DNA of 64,000 bases, from assembly GCF_003030345.1 (NCBI RefSeq), contig NZ_CP028158.1, positions 1,488,001 through 1,552,000 on the forward strand, in the 5' to 3' direction. Below the pieces are notes generated by a model that had not been told where the DNA came from, did no database searches, and was given only the letters and a program-made list of their open reading frames with translations. Positions 8,455 to 17,600 of this stretch are shown here, one piece after another. This stretch comes from Plantactinospora sp. BC1 (GTDB lineage Bacteria; Actinomycetota; Actinomycetes; Mycobacteriales; Micromonosporaceae). Both the position numbers and the translations under genes were made by a program. Within the stretch, counting starts at the first letter, position 1. Every line of letters begins with the position of its first letter.

Positions 8455-9549
8455 TTGACAACGCAGCAGGGCATCCAGATCGGCCGAGGCATGCCCGACC
8501 CTCGACCCGACGAGGTGCCGACATCCCGTCGACGATCACTCGGTCGCGTCCTCGTCGGCGCCCTGGCCGCGGTGGCGCTGATTCCGGTCGCCGCCGTCAG
8601 CGGCGCATCCCCGGCCGGCGCGGCCACCAACCAGTTCAGGGGGATGAACTGGGCCGTGCTGGGCGACAACTTCAGCACGGGCCCACTGGTCGTCCAGGGC
8701 CTGAGCCAGTCCGACAGCAACGCGACCGTACGGGCCAAGGCCAACGCCCTCTACGACGACATGGCAGCCGTCGGCGTCAACACGGTCCGGCTACCGATCA
8801 ACACCCACACCGTCGGTACGACGTGGTGGAACAACTACCGGGGCGCCATCGACGCCGCCACCGCCCGCGGATTCAAGGTCATCCTCGCCTACTGGGAGGA
8901 CGGCGCCGCCTCCGGCGGCAGGATCACCAACCTCGCCGCGTGGAACACGATGTGGTCCCGGGTGACCAACACCTACGGCTCCAACACCAACGTCTACTTC
9001 GAACCGATGAACGAGCCCCACGGCTACAGCTCGGCGGACTGGCGCAACGTCGCGGCGAACTGGCTCAGCTACCACTACTCGGCGGTGCCGAGCCGGGTGC
9101 TCATCGGCGGTACCGGCTACAGCCAGGACCTGCGGGACGTCTGCAACGACAGCCGCTTCAGCGGGACGCTGCTCTCCTTCCACCACTACGCCTTCTTCTA
9201 CAGCGCGATGACGTACGACGCCTTCCGGAGCCACATCCAGACCCGCCTCGGCAACTGCGCCTCCCGCGCGGTCGTGACCGAGTACGGCGCACCGATGTCC
9301 ACCGGCCTCGACTACGCCAACGCGAACAGTACCGACAACTTCGTGCGTCACATCCGCGCCGTCACCCAGGTCATGCGGGACAACCGGATGGGCGGCACCT
9401 ACTGGCCGGCGCTCGGCGGCAAGCCGACCGGAAGCCTCGGCTACGACCACTACTCGATGTTCGCCCTCAGCGGCAGCGGCACCAACCTGAACCTGACCGC
9501 CCGCAACGCCTCCGGCCGCGACCGCATCCGGTACGGCTGGGGACTGTAA
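8455..9549 (+). CDS. Secreted GH5 glycosidase
   Basis: Read from a TTG start with GAGGAAGGA about 7 nt upstream this gives 364 residues; the start is uncertain, with an ATG at 8491 possible. A long n-region with SRRR precedes a hydrophobic core and an AGAA cleavage site near residue 57. The GH5 TIM barrel is complete: MNEPHG gives acid/base E187, TEYGAP gives nucleophile E276, and RLPI and SFHHYAFF are typical strand ends. There is no binding module. Cellulase, mannanase and exo-galactanase activities all occur in GH5; neighbours argue for an arabinogalactan or hemicellulose role. Confidence 0.82.
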   Translation: MTTQQGIQIGRGMPDPRPDEVPTSRRRSLGRVLVGALAAVALIPVAAVSGASPAGAATNQFRGMNWAVLGDNFSTGPLVVQGLSQSDSNATVRAKANALYDDMAAVGVNTVRLPINTHTVGTTWWNNYRGAIDAATARGFKVILAYWEDGAASGGRITNLAAWNTMWSRVTNTYGSNTNVYFEPMNEPHGYSSADWRNVAANWLSYHYSAVPSRVLIGGTGYSQDLRDVCNDSRFSGTLLSFHHYAFFYSAMTYDAFRSHIQTRLGNCASRAVVTEYGAPMSTGLDYANANSTDNFVRHIRAVTQVMRDNRMGGTYWPALGGKPTGSLGYDHYSMFALSGSGTNLNLTARNASGRDRIRYGWGL

Positions 9550-9624
9550 CTCCGCTCCCCGCCACGGGCGGTGGACCGCGCCGCCCAACGCTCGTCGCCA
9601 CCTGATCGGCGATTCGCGGTACCA

Positions 9625-9672
9625 GGCGCCCCGGTGCCGAGCGTCGTGCGTCGTGCTCGGCACCGGGGCGCC
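9625..9672. terminator. Bidirectional terminator hairpin
   Basis: A perfect 18-bp GC-rich stem (9625-9642 with 9655-9672) and a 12-nt loop lie between the convergent GH5 gene and the minus-strand gene at 9729. There is no T-run, as is common in high-GC actinomycetes. Confidence 0.75.
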
Positions 9673-9728
9673 GTCCGGGTCGGTGGGGCCACGGGTACCT
9701 TCGTGACCGGGCCGGAACCTGGTGCTCG

Positions 9729-10409
9729 TTACCTCGCGGTGATCGGGTAACCGATCGCGGCGAGGTCCTCCGTCAGGTCGGCGAGGGTGTGTCGCGGGTT
9801 CAGCGCCCGCAGCACGGTGTCGGTGAGCGGACGGTGGGCAACGACGTGCTCCACCGCCGCCCGGTCCGGCTCGATCTCGTAGTAGTCGGCGGCGAACTCG
9901 ACGAACCGGTCGACGATGTCGTCGAGCAGGATCTCGAGCATCCCGGACCCGTCCGGCCCGCCATCATCGTCGAACCCGCTCGGTGGCGGGAAGGTGATGC
10001 CTTCACCGGCGTGCCAGCGGTCGTCGCCAACCAACCGCCACAGCACCGCGGTGGCGACGAACCGCCCGGCCTCGTCGCCGAAGGCGGGCTCCTCCACCAG
10101 CGGACGAAACACCACGGGGAGACCGTCGAGCAGGCCCGGCCACAGCTCGTGGTCCGGACCGCCGTAGGGCGACATCGCCGACTCGTGATCGAAGACCCGG
10201 ATGAACGCGCCGTCGGCGGTGAACACCACGGCCCACTCGTCGCCGCTGCCGTTGCTCATCAGCGCCGCCTCGTCCGCACCCCAGGCCGAGGTGTAGGCGT
10301 AGTAGCCGTCCCCGTCGTCGATGATGCGGTCGAGCACGGCCAGTGCCTTGCAGCGCTGCCGCAGCCGGTCGATGCCGGGCAGTCCGGCGGCGATGTCGTA
10401 CGCGGTCAC
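9729..10409 (-). CDS. Uncharacterised acidic cytoplasmic protein
   Basis: I do not recognise this 226-residue protein. It is acidic, with no signal peptide and no membrane segment. It contains short aromatic-rich stretches (GYYAYTSAWG, EFAADYYEIE), the core AVVFTADGAFIRVFDHES and a C-terminal NPRHTLADLTEDLAAIGYPI. The shape recalls small immunity or SMI1-like proteins, but no diagnostic motif supports that. The GTG start at 10409 has no convincing ribosome-binding site, so the N-terminus is uncertain. It is divergent from the DUF2625 gene, with only 138 nt between them. Its 3' end is closed by the hairpin at 9625. Confidence 0.6.
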   Translation of the reverse strand: MTAYDIAAGLPGIDRLRQRCKALAVLDRIIDDGDGYYAYTSAWGADEAALMSNGSGDEWAVVFTADGAFIRVFDHESAMSPYGGPDHELWPGLLDGLPVVFRPLVEEPAFGDEAGRFVATAVLWRLVGDDRWHAGEGITFPPPSGFDDDGGPDGSGMLEILLDDIVDRFVEFAADYYEIEPDRAAVEHVVAHRPLTDTVLRALNPRHTLADLTEDLAAIGYPITAR

Positions 10410-10547
10410 CGGGTGACCGTACTTCGGCGGACAGCGCCCTCGATCACCTGACCTGACGCGCCCACCTGCGCCCGGTCGCCGCGCGCCCTGCCCCGTCGCC
10501 GTCCGCGCCGCACCGCCTCCTTTCGGGGGGTGACCCATAATGGCGCG

Positions 10548-11267
10548 ATGCGGCCCGTTGACGACCTGATCCACACTCCGGACCCGGCATGGCCGGTACT
10601 CGAAGCGGAGCTGGCCGCGCTCGGCCCGGCTGTCGAAGTCCTTCCGGTCGATCCGGAGGCCGGTCGGGATTGCCTGCACCGGCTCCAGGTCACCGCCCGG
10701 TCCCGTCTGGGCGCCCTGGCGCTGCACACCGGCGGCCTGTTGGTCGACGGCGGCTGGCTGCGGGTGCTCGGCGGCGGCAGCCCCGAGCGGGGTCTGCCCT
10801 CGTTGGCCGAGGCCAACGGCCTACCCGGTGACGGCCAACCGCCCGCGGCCCTGCTGGTCGGCCACGACGTGCTCGGCGGCCGGTTCGAGGTCAGCGGCGC
10901 CGGTCCGGCCGCGATCGGCCGCCCGGGCGAGCCCGGCGAGGTCTGCTACTTCGCGCCCGACAGCCTGGAGTGGGAGGAGCTCGGCTGCGGGCACGGCGCC
11001 TGGCTGTCCTGGATCGCAGCCGGCGGGACGGCCGAGTTCTACGAGTCGCAGCGCTGGCCCGGATGGCGCGCCGAGGTCGAGCAACTGCCGGCGTCACACG
11101 GGTTGGCGGTCTACCCGTTCCTGTGGTCCAGCGAGGCGCAGGAGGACCTCGCCGCCACCGCACGTCGGCCGGCCCCGCTGCGCGAACTGTTCGCGATCCA
11201 GGACGAGACGGTCGCGTTCCTCGCCGCCAATCCAGACGCGGAAGCGGTACGGATCGACGTGCGGTAG
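10548..11267 (+). CDS. DUF2625 family protein
   Basis: A 239-residue protein that matches the DUF2625 pattern as I recall it: LHRLQVTARSRLGALALHTGG followed by GGWLRVLGGG, then LLVGHDVLGGRF and a C-terminal WPGWRAEV. The family's function is unknown; it is widespread as a single soluble domain. There is no signal peptide or membrane segment. The start is ambiguous: GTG at 10530 abuts a G-run, while the ATG chosen at 10548 is about 15 nt from it. A CATAAT just upstream of 10548 might be a -10 box. No functional link to neighbours is visible. Confidence 0.72.
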   Translation: MRPVDDLIHTPDPAWPVLEAELAALGPAVEVLPVDPEAGRDCLHRLQVTARSRLGALALHTGGLLVDGGWLRVLGGGSPERGLPSLAEANGLPGDGQPPAALLVGHDVLGGRFEVSGAGPAAIGRPGEPGEVCYFAPDSLEWEELGCGHGAWLSWIAAGGTAEFYESQRWPGWRAEVEQLPASHGLAVYPFLWSSEAQEDLAATARRPAPLRELFAIQDETVAFLAANPDAEAVRIDVR

Positions 11268-11550
11268 CCGGATCTCTTTGCCGGTCAGGGTCGCGGGTAC
11301 GGCCGGAGGGTCGAGTGGAGGCTCTGTCGGGGGCGTTCGGCGTGGCCCTGCCGTCGTGTCGTTAGCGTTGGCCGGTGGCGGGCAGCGCCGGCGACCGAGC
11401 TGGACCTGATCGTCGCATCGAGTGGTGCTGGTGGTGGTGGCGCACCCCGCGCCGCCACCGGTCCCGGCCGTTCCAGCCGGCGACCCGTTGACCGCCCGGA
11501 CGACGATGGGAACCGATACGTCGCAGGATCGTCCGGGAGGTGAGCGTCGG

Positions 11551-12309
11551 ATGCGGAACTGCCCGCCCGAGATCACGGAGATCGTCGCGGAGACCGGCCT
11601 CGGTGAGGTGGTCGAGCGCTATCGACAGGCGGTGGCGATGGAGCTGAGTTTCGCCGTCACCTGCGGCGTACTCGGGGTGTCCGGGTTGGTTTTCGGCGAC
11701 GAGGTCGGGCGGGCGATCGGTGCCGGGGCCGGTGGGCTCGGGGTGCTGTTCGCCGTACCCGCCTGGCGCAGGTCCCGCTGTCACCTGTACCTCTGCACCG
11801 GTGGCCTGCTCACCACCACCGGGACGACCACCGTGACCCGCCTGCTCCGCTGGGCCGAGGTCGCGCACGTCCGGGTCTGGACCACCCGGATCTACCAGCT
11901 CGGCCCGGTGGAGGAGTTCCCGCGCTGCGTACTGGAGCTGACCGACGGCACGACGTTGAACCTGGCCAGGCCCCCGTACGCGGGCCTCGGCCGGCTCGCC
12001 GGGGCCGTGGAGCGGGCCGTGACCGAGACGACCTACCCGCGCCGGACCGCGGAGATCGCCGAGACCGGCACCAGTGTCTTCGGCCCGATCACCCTCAGCG
12101 CCGCAGGAGTGCGCGACGGCCGGCGATTCGTGGCCTGGTCGGACGTCGCACGGGTGGAGCGGGGGCGGGTGCGGCTGCGCATCTGGAACCGGGCCGGCCG
12201 GCAGGTCATCTCCCGGCAGGTCCGGACGATCCCGGATCTCGCCTGCCTGCTCAGGATCGCGTCCACCACACGCGGTGGGACGGCGAACCCGGCGAGGGCG
12301 CTGCCTTGA
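11551..12309 (+). CDS. Membrane-anchored DUF6585-like protein
   Basis: A 252-residue protein with a cytoplasmic N-terminal helix, a predicted hairpin of two membrane segments (about residues 31-48 and 54-71), then a soluble region with two similar beta-rich parts (LYLCTGGLLTTTG and ITLSAAGVRDGRRFVAWSDVARVERG). The second phrase resembles the PH-like motifs of actinobacterial DUF6585 proteins; that label is from memory and tentative. The ATG at 11551 is chosen for GGGAGGTGA 7 nt upstream. The 283 nt before it (11268-11550) show no gene. It is convergent with the GNAT gene, 45 nt away. Confidence 0.6.
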   Translation: MRNCPPEITEIVAETGLGEVVERYRQAVAMELSFAVTCGVLGVSGLVFGDEVGRAIGAGAGGLGVLFAVPAWRRSRCHLYLCTGGLLTTTGTTTVTRLLRWAEVAHVRVWTTRIYQLGPVEEFPRCVLELTDGTTLNLARPPYAGLGRLAGAVERAVTETTYPRRTAEIAETGTSVFGPITLSAAGVRDGRRFVAWSDVARVERGRVRLRIWNRAGRQVISRQVRTIPDLACLLRIASTTRGGTANPARALP

Positions 12310-12354
12310 CCGGGGGGCGCCAGGAGCGGGTTCCGGCGCCGAGAGCGTGCTGCG

Positions 12355-12984
12355 CTACCCGTCGTCTCGGCGTCGGGTGTCGAGGCCACTCGGCTCCGTG
12401 ACGTCCGGCCAGGCCATCCGGAACTTGCGGGGAGCACCGTTGAGTCGGGACGGGTCTCCGCCGGGCGGTGACGCCGTCGCCGTCTCGACGCTGCGGGCTC
12501 CGCAGGCGCGGTAGAAGCGCTGCGCCGCCGTGTTCTGCTCCAGCACCCAGAGGTACATCCGTTCCGCCGTCGCGTGTTCCAGGACGGCTCGGGCGGCGCG
12601 GGCCAGGAGCCTGCTGCCGACACCGGTCCGCTGGTGGCCGTGCACGACGTGCAGATTGTCGACCAGGCTGCCCCACCGGGGGTCGTGGTCGAACACGACG
12701 TGGACGAAGCCGACGAGTCGGCCCTCCTCTTCGGCCACCACGGTCCGGCTGTTGGTCGGGGCAGCCAGGCGGGCCGACCAGACCGAGTGCCGGTCAGCGG
12801 CGACGTCACCGTCGAGGAAGGAGTCGGCGTAGGCGCCACGGTAGTGCCGGCGCCAACTCTCGGCGTGCAGTCGGGCGATCTGCTCGGCGTCGTCGGCGCC
12901 GGCGAGGCGCAGTAGTACCCGGCCGGTTGGCGTGGGGTGCTGTTCGGGTGCCGTGTCCTGGTCGAAGGAAGGGATCGACGACAC
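12355..12984 (-). CDS. GNAT family N-acetyltransferase
   Basis: A 209-residue GNAT protein. Domain order is typical: an N-terminal RLAGADDAEQIARLHAESW, then TVVAEEEGRLVGFVHV, the acetyl-CoA-binding motif A region HQRTGVGSRLL (R/QxxGxG/A), and a C-terminal LWVLEQNTAAQRFYRACGA. The substrate is unknown. The GTG start is supported by AGGAGG 5 nt upstream and gives a disordered polar N-terminus of about 30 residues before the domain. The gene stands alone on the minus strand, divergent from the SRPBCC/hydrolase pair. Confidence 0.85.
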   Translation of the reverse strand: MSSIPSFDQDTAPEQHPTPTGRVLLRLAGADDAEQIARLHAESWRRHYRGAYADSFLDGDVAADRHSVWSARLAAPTNSRTVVAEEEGRLVGFVHVVFDHDPRWGSLVDNLHVVHGHQRTGVGSRLLARAARAVLEHATAERMYLWVLEQNTAAQRFYRACGARSVETATASPPGGDPSRLNGAPRKFRMAWPDVTEPSGLDTRRRDDG

Positions 12985-13205
12985 CGGGACCTCCTGCTTC
13001 GCGGCTTGCTCGGCATCGCTCGTGCCGAGCCTGGTCCTCACCCGGAGCACCCCGCCCGCGAACGGAGGGTTGCCGGCCAGCGAGCCGGGGCTTGGCGCTG
13101 GCGCTCATGACCTGTACCGGCGATCGTAGCACCGCCCCCGTCGCGACCGGAGCGCCGAGGAGCGCCGGAGGCGCCGGAAGGCCGGCCTCCGGACATAGCC
13201 CGATT

Positions 13206-13272
13206 TCGATGGATGAAGACGCGTCAGTTGCCGGATGTCTGCCGTCGGTCGGCCCGGAACGCTGTGCGTATG
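13206..13272 (+). promoter_or_regulatory. Repeated leader element, copy A
   Basis: This segment is about 80% identical to a minus-strand segment at 18179-18113 (48 of 60 nt from 13213). Both have TCGAT 7 nt before an ATG/GTG, then GCGTCAGTTGCC and GATGTC, and both reach an in-frame ATG exactly 57 nt after that first start codon. The downstream genes are unrelated (SRPBCC, chitinase), so I read this as a shared 5' leader or regulatory sequence rather than protein homology. Confidence 0.5.
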
Positions 13273-13734
13273 GCGATGGACGTCAACCGCAACGCCCCGG
13301 TGGTCGTCGAACTGGAGGTCTTCACCCGCGCCGCGCCCGGCACGGTGTGGAACCTGCACACCGACATCGACCGTTGGCCGGAGTGGAACCCGCACATCGA
13401 GCGGGCGAACCTGCGCGGGCCGCTGCGGGTCGGCGCCACCTTCGACTGGTGCACCGCAGGCTTGGAGATCACGTCCACGATAGGTGAACTCGTGCCGCAG
13501 CGGCGCATCGCCTGGGGTGGCCGGACACGCGGCATCGACGGCCTGCACGTGTGGACGTTCAGCCCGCAGCCCGAGGGCGTCCTTGTCCGGACCGAGGAGT
13601 CCTGGGACGGCGAGCCCGTCCGGGTCGATCCGACCAACCTGCGCACCGCGCTGGAGGCCTCGCTGCGCGACTGGCTGAGCGCGCTGAAGAGGTGTGCGGA
13701 AACCGGCGCCCGACCGGCAGGAGAATCGGTGTGA
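13270..13734 (+). CDS. SRPBCC / polyketide-cyclase-like protein
   Basis: A 154-residue START-like domain protein. The helix-grip fold is indicated by VVVELEVFTRAAPGTVWNLHTDIDRWPEWNPHIERANL at the start, the central strands ending in QRRIAWGGRT, and a C-terminal amphipathic helix (TALEASLRDWLSALKRC). Such proteins bind or transform hydrophobic small molecules, or act as Aha1-like or polyketide cyclases; the ligand is not predictable. Start choice is uncertain: ATG at 13213 lies in the repeated leader element, so the ATG at 13270, just before the domain, is preferred. Its stop overlaps the start of the alpha/beta hydrolase (GTGA), so the two are coupled. Confidence 0.78.
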   Translation: MAMDVNRNAPVVVELEVFTRAAPGTVWNLHTDIDRWPEWNPHIERANLRGPLRVGATFDWCTAGLEITSTIGELVPQRRIAWGGRTRGIDGLHVWTFSPQPEGVLVRTEESWDGEPVRVDPTNLRTALEASLRDWLSALKRCAETGARPAGESV

Positions 13735-14588
13735 CCACCGCACGGCCCGGGTCGACCCCGATCCTGTTGCTGCACGGCTCCTGGCACGGTGCCTGGTGCT
13801 GGACGGAGGTCATCGCCCAGCTCGTGCCGTACGGCCGCCCGACCCTGGCGGTCGACATGGCCGGGCACGGGCTGCGCGCCCGTCGACCCGAGTGCCTGAC
13901 CGTGCGTCCGTTCGACCCGGCCGCGCTGGCCACCGAGGTTTCGCCGGTGGCGGAGGTGGACCTCGACCGAGCGGCCGAGCTGCTGGTCTCGCAGATCGAA
14001 TGGCTGGGCCGTGGCGGCCCGGTCACGGTGGTGGCGCACAGCATGGGCGGCCCCGTCCTGACCCGGGCGGCGCAGCAGGTTCCCGAACTGGTGGCGCACG
14101 CCGTCTACCTCGCCGCCATCATGCCCGGCTCGGACCGGGCGGCCGAGGGGTACTTCGCGCTGCCGGAGAACGCGGGCGCGCTGGTGCTGCCCGCCCTTCG
14201 GGGCGATCCGGGGGTGATCGGGGCGCTGCGGCTCGACCTCGCCTCGAACGACCCCGGCTATCGTCAGCAGCTTCGCGACGCGTTCTACGGCGACGTCGCC
14301 CCGGTCGTCGCCGACGCCGCCCTGGGCCTGCTCACCCCGGACGCCCCGGTCAGCATGATGCGCGGCACCACCCGGCTGACCCGGGACGGTTGGGGCTCCC
14401 TCCCCCGCACCTACGTCGTCTGCGCCCGGGACATGGCGATCCGCCCGGCACTCCAGCGGGTACTCGTCGCGGAGGCCGATGCCGCCTTCCCGGAGAATCC
14501 GACCTCCGTCGTGACGCTGGACTCCGCACACGCGCCGTTCCTGTCCAGGCCGGGCGAGGTGGCCGAGATCGTCGGACGACGGGGCTGA
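13731..14588 (+). CDS. Alpha/beta hydrolase
   Basis: A 285-residue alpha/beta hydrolase. The oxyanion-hole segment ILLLHGSWHGAWCW is at residues 11-24, the nucleophile elbow AHSMGG gives S104, and the late histidine is H267 in DSAHAPF. The HGxWHGAW and DSAHAPFLSRP patterns recall the esterase group related to plant hydroxynitrile lyases and methyl esterases. It has no signal peptide. Its GTG overlaps the SRPBCC stop by 4 nt and AGGAGA precedes it. The pair may process one hydrophobic compound, but no pathway is visible. Confidence 0.85.
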   Translation: MTTARPGSTPILLLHGSWHGAWCWTEVIAQLVPYGRPTLAVDMAGHGLRARRPECLTVRPFDPAALATEVSPVAEVDLDRAAELLVSQIEWLGRGGPVTVVAHSMGGPVLTRAAQQVPELVAHAVYLAAIMPGSDRAAEGYFALPENAGALVLPALRGDPGVIGALRLDLASNDPGYRQQLRDAFYGDVAPVVADAALGLLTPDAPVSMMRGTTRLTRDGWGSLPRTYVVCARDMAIRPALQRVLVAEADAAFPENPTSVVTLDSAHAPFLSRPGEVAEIVGRRG

Positions 14589-14686
14589 GAGCCGGCCCCT
14601 CCGGTCGGAAGCGCGCAACCGCGCCGCGAATCGGGGCGCCCCGCACGTCGCTGTCGCGACCTGGGGACGCCCCGGTCTCCGCTGGC

Positions 14687-17600
14687 TCAGCTCGCCGGCC
14701 CGATCAGCCGCCACGGCTCATGGTCGGGGTCCGGTCCGGTACCCGGAATGTTGCCCTGGGTCCACCACTTGGCTTGCCAGACCTTGCCGCCGTACTTCAC
14801 GGTGATCTGTTCGACCGGCTGGGTCGCCGGGTTGTAGACCTTGCTCGCGTCCCAGGCCGGTGCGGAGCAGCCGCCCGCCGGTGGGGCCGTCTGCGACGAT
14901 CCCCGGTTGTGTTCGGAAAGGAGCGCGAACCGCTGGTCGCCCACCCTCAGCGTGGTGTTCACGGGTCCGGTGGCCGGGAGGTAGTAGATGATCGGAATGT
15001 CCAGGCTCTTTCCCGGCGGGATGATCTGGCAGTAGTCCAGCTTGAGGCCGACCCGGTGGAAGTCGCCGCTCAGGCCGCCGCCGGCGTTCGGGCCGGTGTG
15101 TCCCGGCTCCACCTGCCACTTGCCGCCCTGCTGTCCGGTCTGCCAGTTGCCGTCCTTGACCAGCGGCGGGGTGGAGGTGGGCAGGTCGAAGCGGAGTTCG
15201 ACGTCCTTGCCGCCGCCGAGCGTGCCGGCGGTGTTGTTGGTGATCCGGAGCTTGGGCTGCATCGGCCACAGCTCCGTGGCCGTGGAGCCGTACTCCACCA
15301 GCTCCACGTGGACGTCGATCGCCGCCGACGGCATCGTCACGGAGCTGCCCGTGTTACGGCTGGCCCCGTAGGCGCCCACCCCGGCCAGCCGCTCGTGCAG
15401 CCTGTTGGTCATCGTGTAGCCCATCCGGCAGGGATCCTGGCCGGTGACCCGCGCCGGGCAGTCGTAGTCGCCGCCCAGCTCCCACATCATCACGCCACCG
15501 GCGCCCTTGTCGATCACGTAGTCGGCGACCTCGTCCAGGCCCTCGGTGTCCATCGTGGAGAGGAAGACGTCCTTGCTGTCGTTCCAGAGCCAGGACGTCT
15601 TCGTGGTGTCGTCCCAGCGCCGGACGTACTCTCCGCTGATCTCGTCGGAGGGGTCGTCGTCCGGGGTCAGGCCGACGCTGTTCGCGTACCCGGGCATGAC
15701 GTTCTTCTCCAGGTTCTTGGCGTGCCACATCGGGCTGACGCCGGCACCCAGTTCCTCCCCCTCGGCGGTCTTGTCGTGCCAGATGTTGTCGATGCCGACG
15801 GCACCGTTGCCGCACGGCCGGACGAGGCCGGTGCCGGGGGCACAGTCGGTACCCTTCGACGTCCCCCACAGCCCCGACTGGCCGCCGGTGACGCCCCGCC
15901 AGCCCCGGGTGTAGTACGGGATGCCGATGTTGATCCGTCCCGCCTGCATCGCGCCGCGCAGGTAGTGGAACGCCCAGTCGGTGTTGAAGTAGCCGAGGCC
16001 GTCGTACTCCGGTGTCTCGTAGAGCTCCTTCAGCTCCGCGTCCTTGCCGTCGTCGTAGAGCGGGGCGTTGGGGCCGACCACGTCGTTCCAGGTGCCGTGG
16101 AAGTCGTACGACATCAGGTTGGTGAAGTCCTGGTACCGCAGCGCCTGCTGGTTCGCCATGCCGCGTACCAGGTAGCCGGAGGCGGAGGAGGCGGACGTCA
16201 GCAGGTAGTACCTGCCGTCCGTGGCGGCGGCCCGGTCCAGCTTCTCGCGCAGCGTCTTCATCAGCGCGGTGTAGCTGGCCGGCAGTCCGGGGCGGCGGGA
16301 CCGCGCCGTGTCCCAGTCGTCGGGGTTGCCGGTCTGGTCCAGCACGGTCGGGTACTCGTAGTCGATGTCCACCCCGTCGAAGCCGTAGCGGCGCAGGAAG
16401 TCGACCGCTGAGTCCGCGAAGGTGTTGATCCCGCCCTGGTTGACCGTGCCGTCGGCGTTGGTGGTCATCGTGTAGAAGCCGCGTGACTCGGCCCAGCCGC
16501 CGACCGAGATCAGCGTCTTCACCCGTGGATGCAGCCGCTTGTACTTGGTCAGCAGGTTGAAGTGCCCCTGGTACGGCAGGTCGGGAGCCATCTCGGCACC
16601 GCGCGTCCCGGGCCAGGTCATCCCGATCGCCGGGTTACCCGGACCGGCCTGCCCGACCGAGATCCGGTTGTTCTCGATGTGCGCGAAGGCGTAGTTGAGG
16701 TGCGTCACCTTCGACCACGGGATGTTCTTGACCAGGTAGTACGGCGTCCCGTCGGCGCCGGTGCGGCCACCGTTGAAGTAGCCGATCACCCGTCGGGACC
16801 GGCCCTGGCCGAGCCACTCCCGGCCGTCGCTCTGGTAGACGTGGCAGTACGGCGCGGTCACGCCGGCGGTCGGCGTCATCCCGTCCGGGCGGCACGTGTG
16901 GTGGGCACCGGTCGCCGGCTTGGTACCGCCGTCGTCGCCACCGGGGTGCTGCTCCATCGGGTCGCCCACCCCGCCGTTGCGCACGGGGTCGGCCGGGGTG
17001 ACGTCGTTGTACGCGTTCCAGGTGTAGCCGAGGTCGGCGGAGTCGGGCTTGCCCGGCCAGTCGAAATAGTTGTGCACGAGTTCGGCGGGGTTGGTGGCCA
17101 GGTACCCCCGGCCCGGGAGGTCGTCGGAGTCGTCCCAGGCCCACGCCGGGTTGGCGGCGTCGGTGGGGCAGTCGCCGTCCGCCGGTCCGGCCACCCCGCC
17201 CTCGCCGCAGATGGCGCCGTACGGGTTGCCGCCGTCGTCACCGGCGAAATTGTTCGACGTGGCGAACAACGTCGTCAGGTTGCGGTTGGCCCACATGCCG
17301 TTCTGCGCGAAGATGTCGATCAGGGTGTACTGCACGTCCCGGTCGTTGGGCCCGTCGGGCACCTCGGCGGTGGTGCCGGGGTGGTAGAGGATGCCGTCGC
17401 CGTTGCGGAACTGGTCTCCGAGGTCCGGGGAGGGCTTCCGGGTGGCTCCCATGGCCCACGCGGCGTGGGTGCCGGCCTGCTGGGCCGTCCACGGGCGCTG
17501 GTGACCGTCGTCGTGCGGGCTGCCCCTGGTCGCGATCACCCCGTCGACGTCCTCGTCGCCGCTGGCGAAGTCGCTGCCCTCGGGTACCCAGGAGTAGAAG

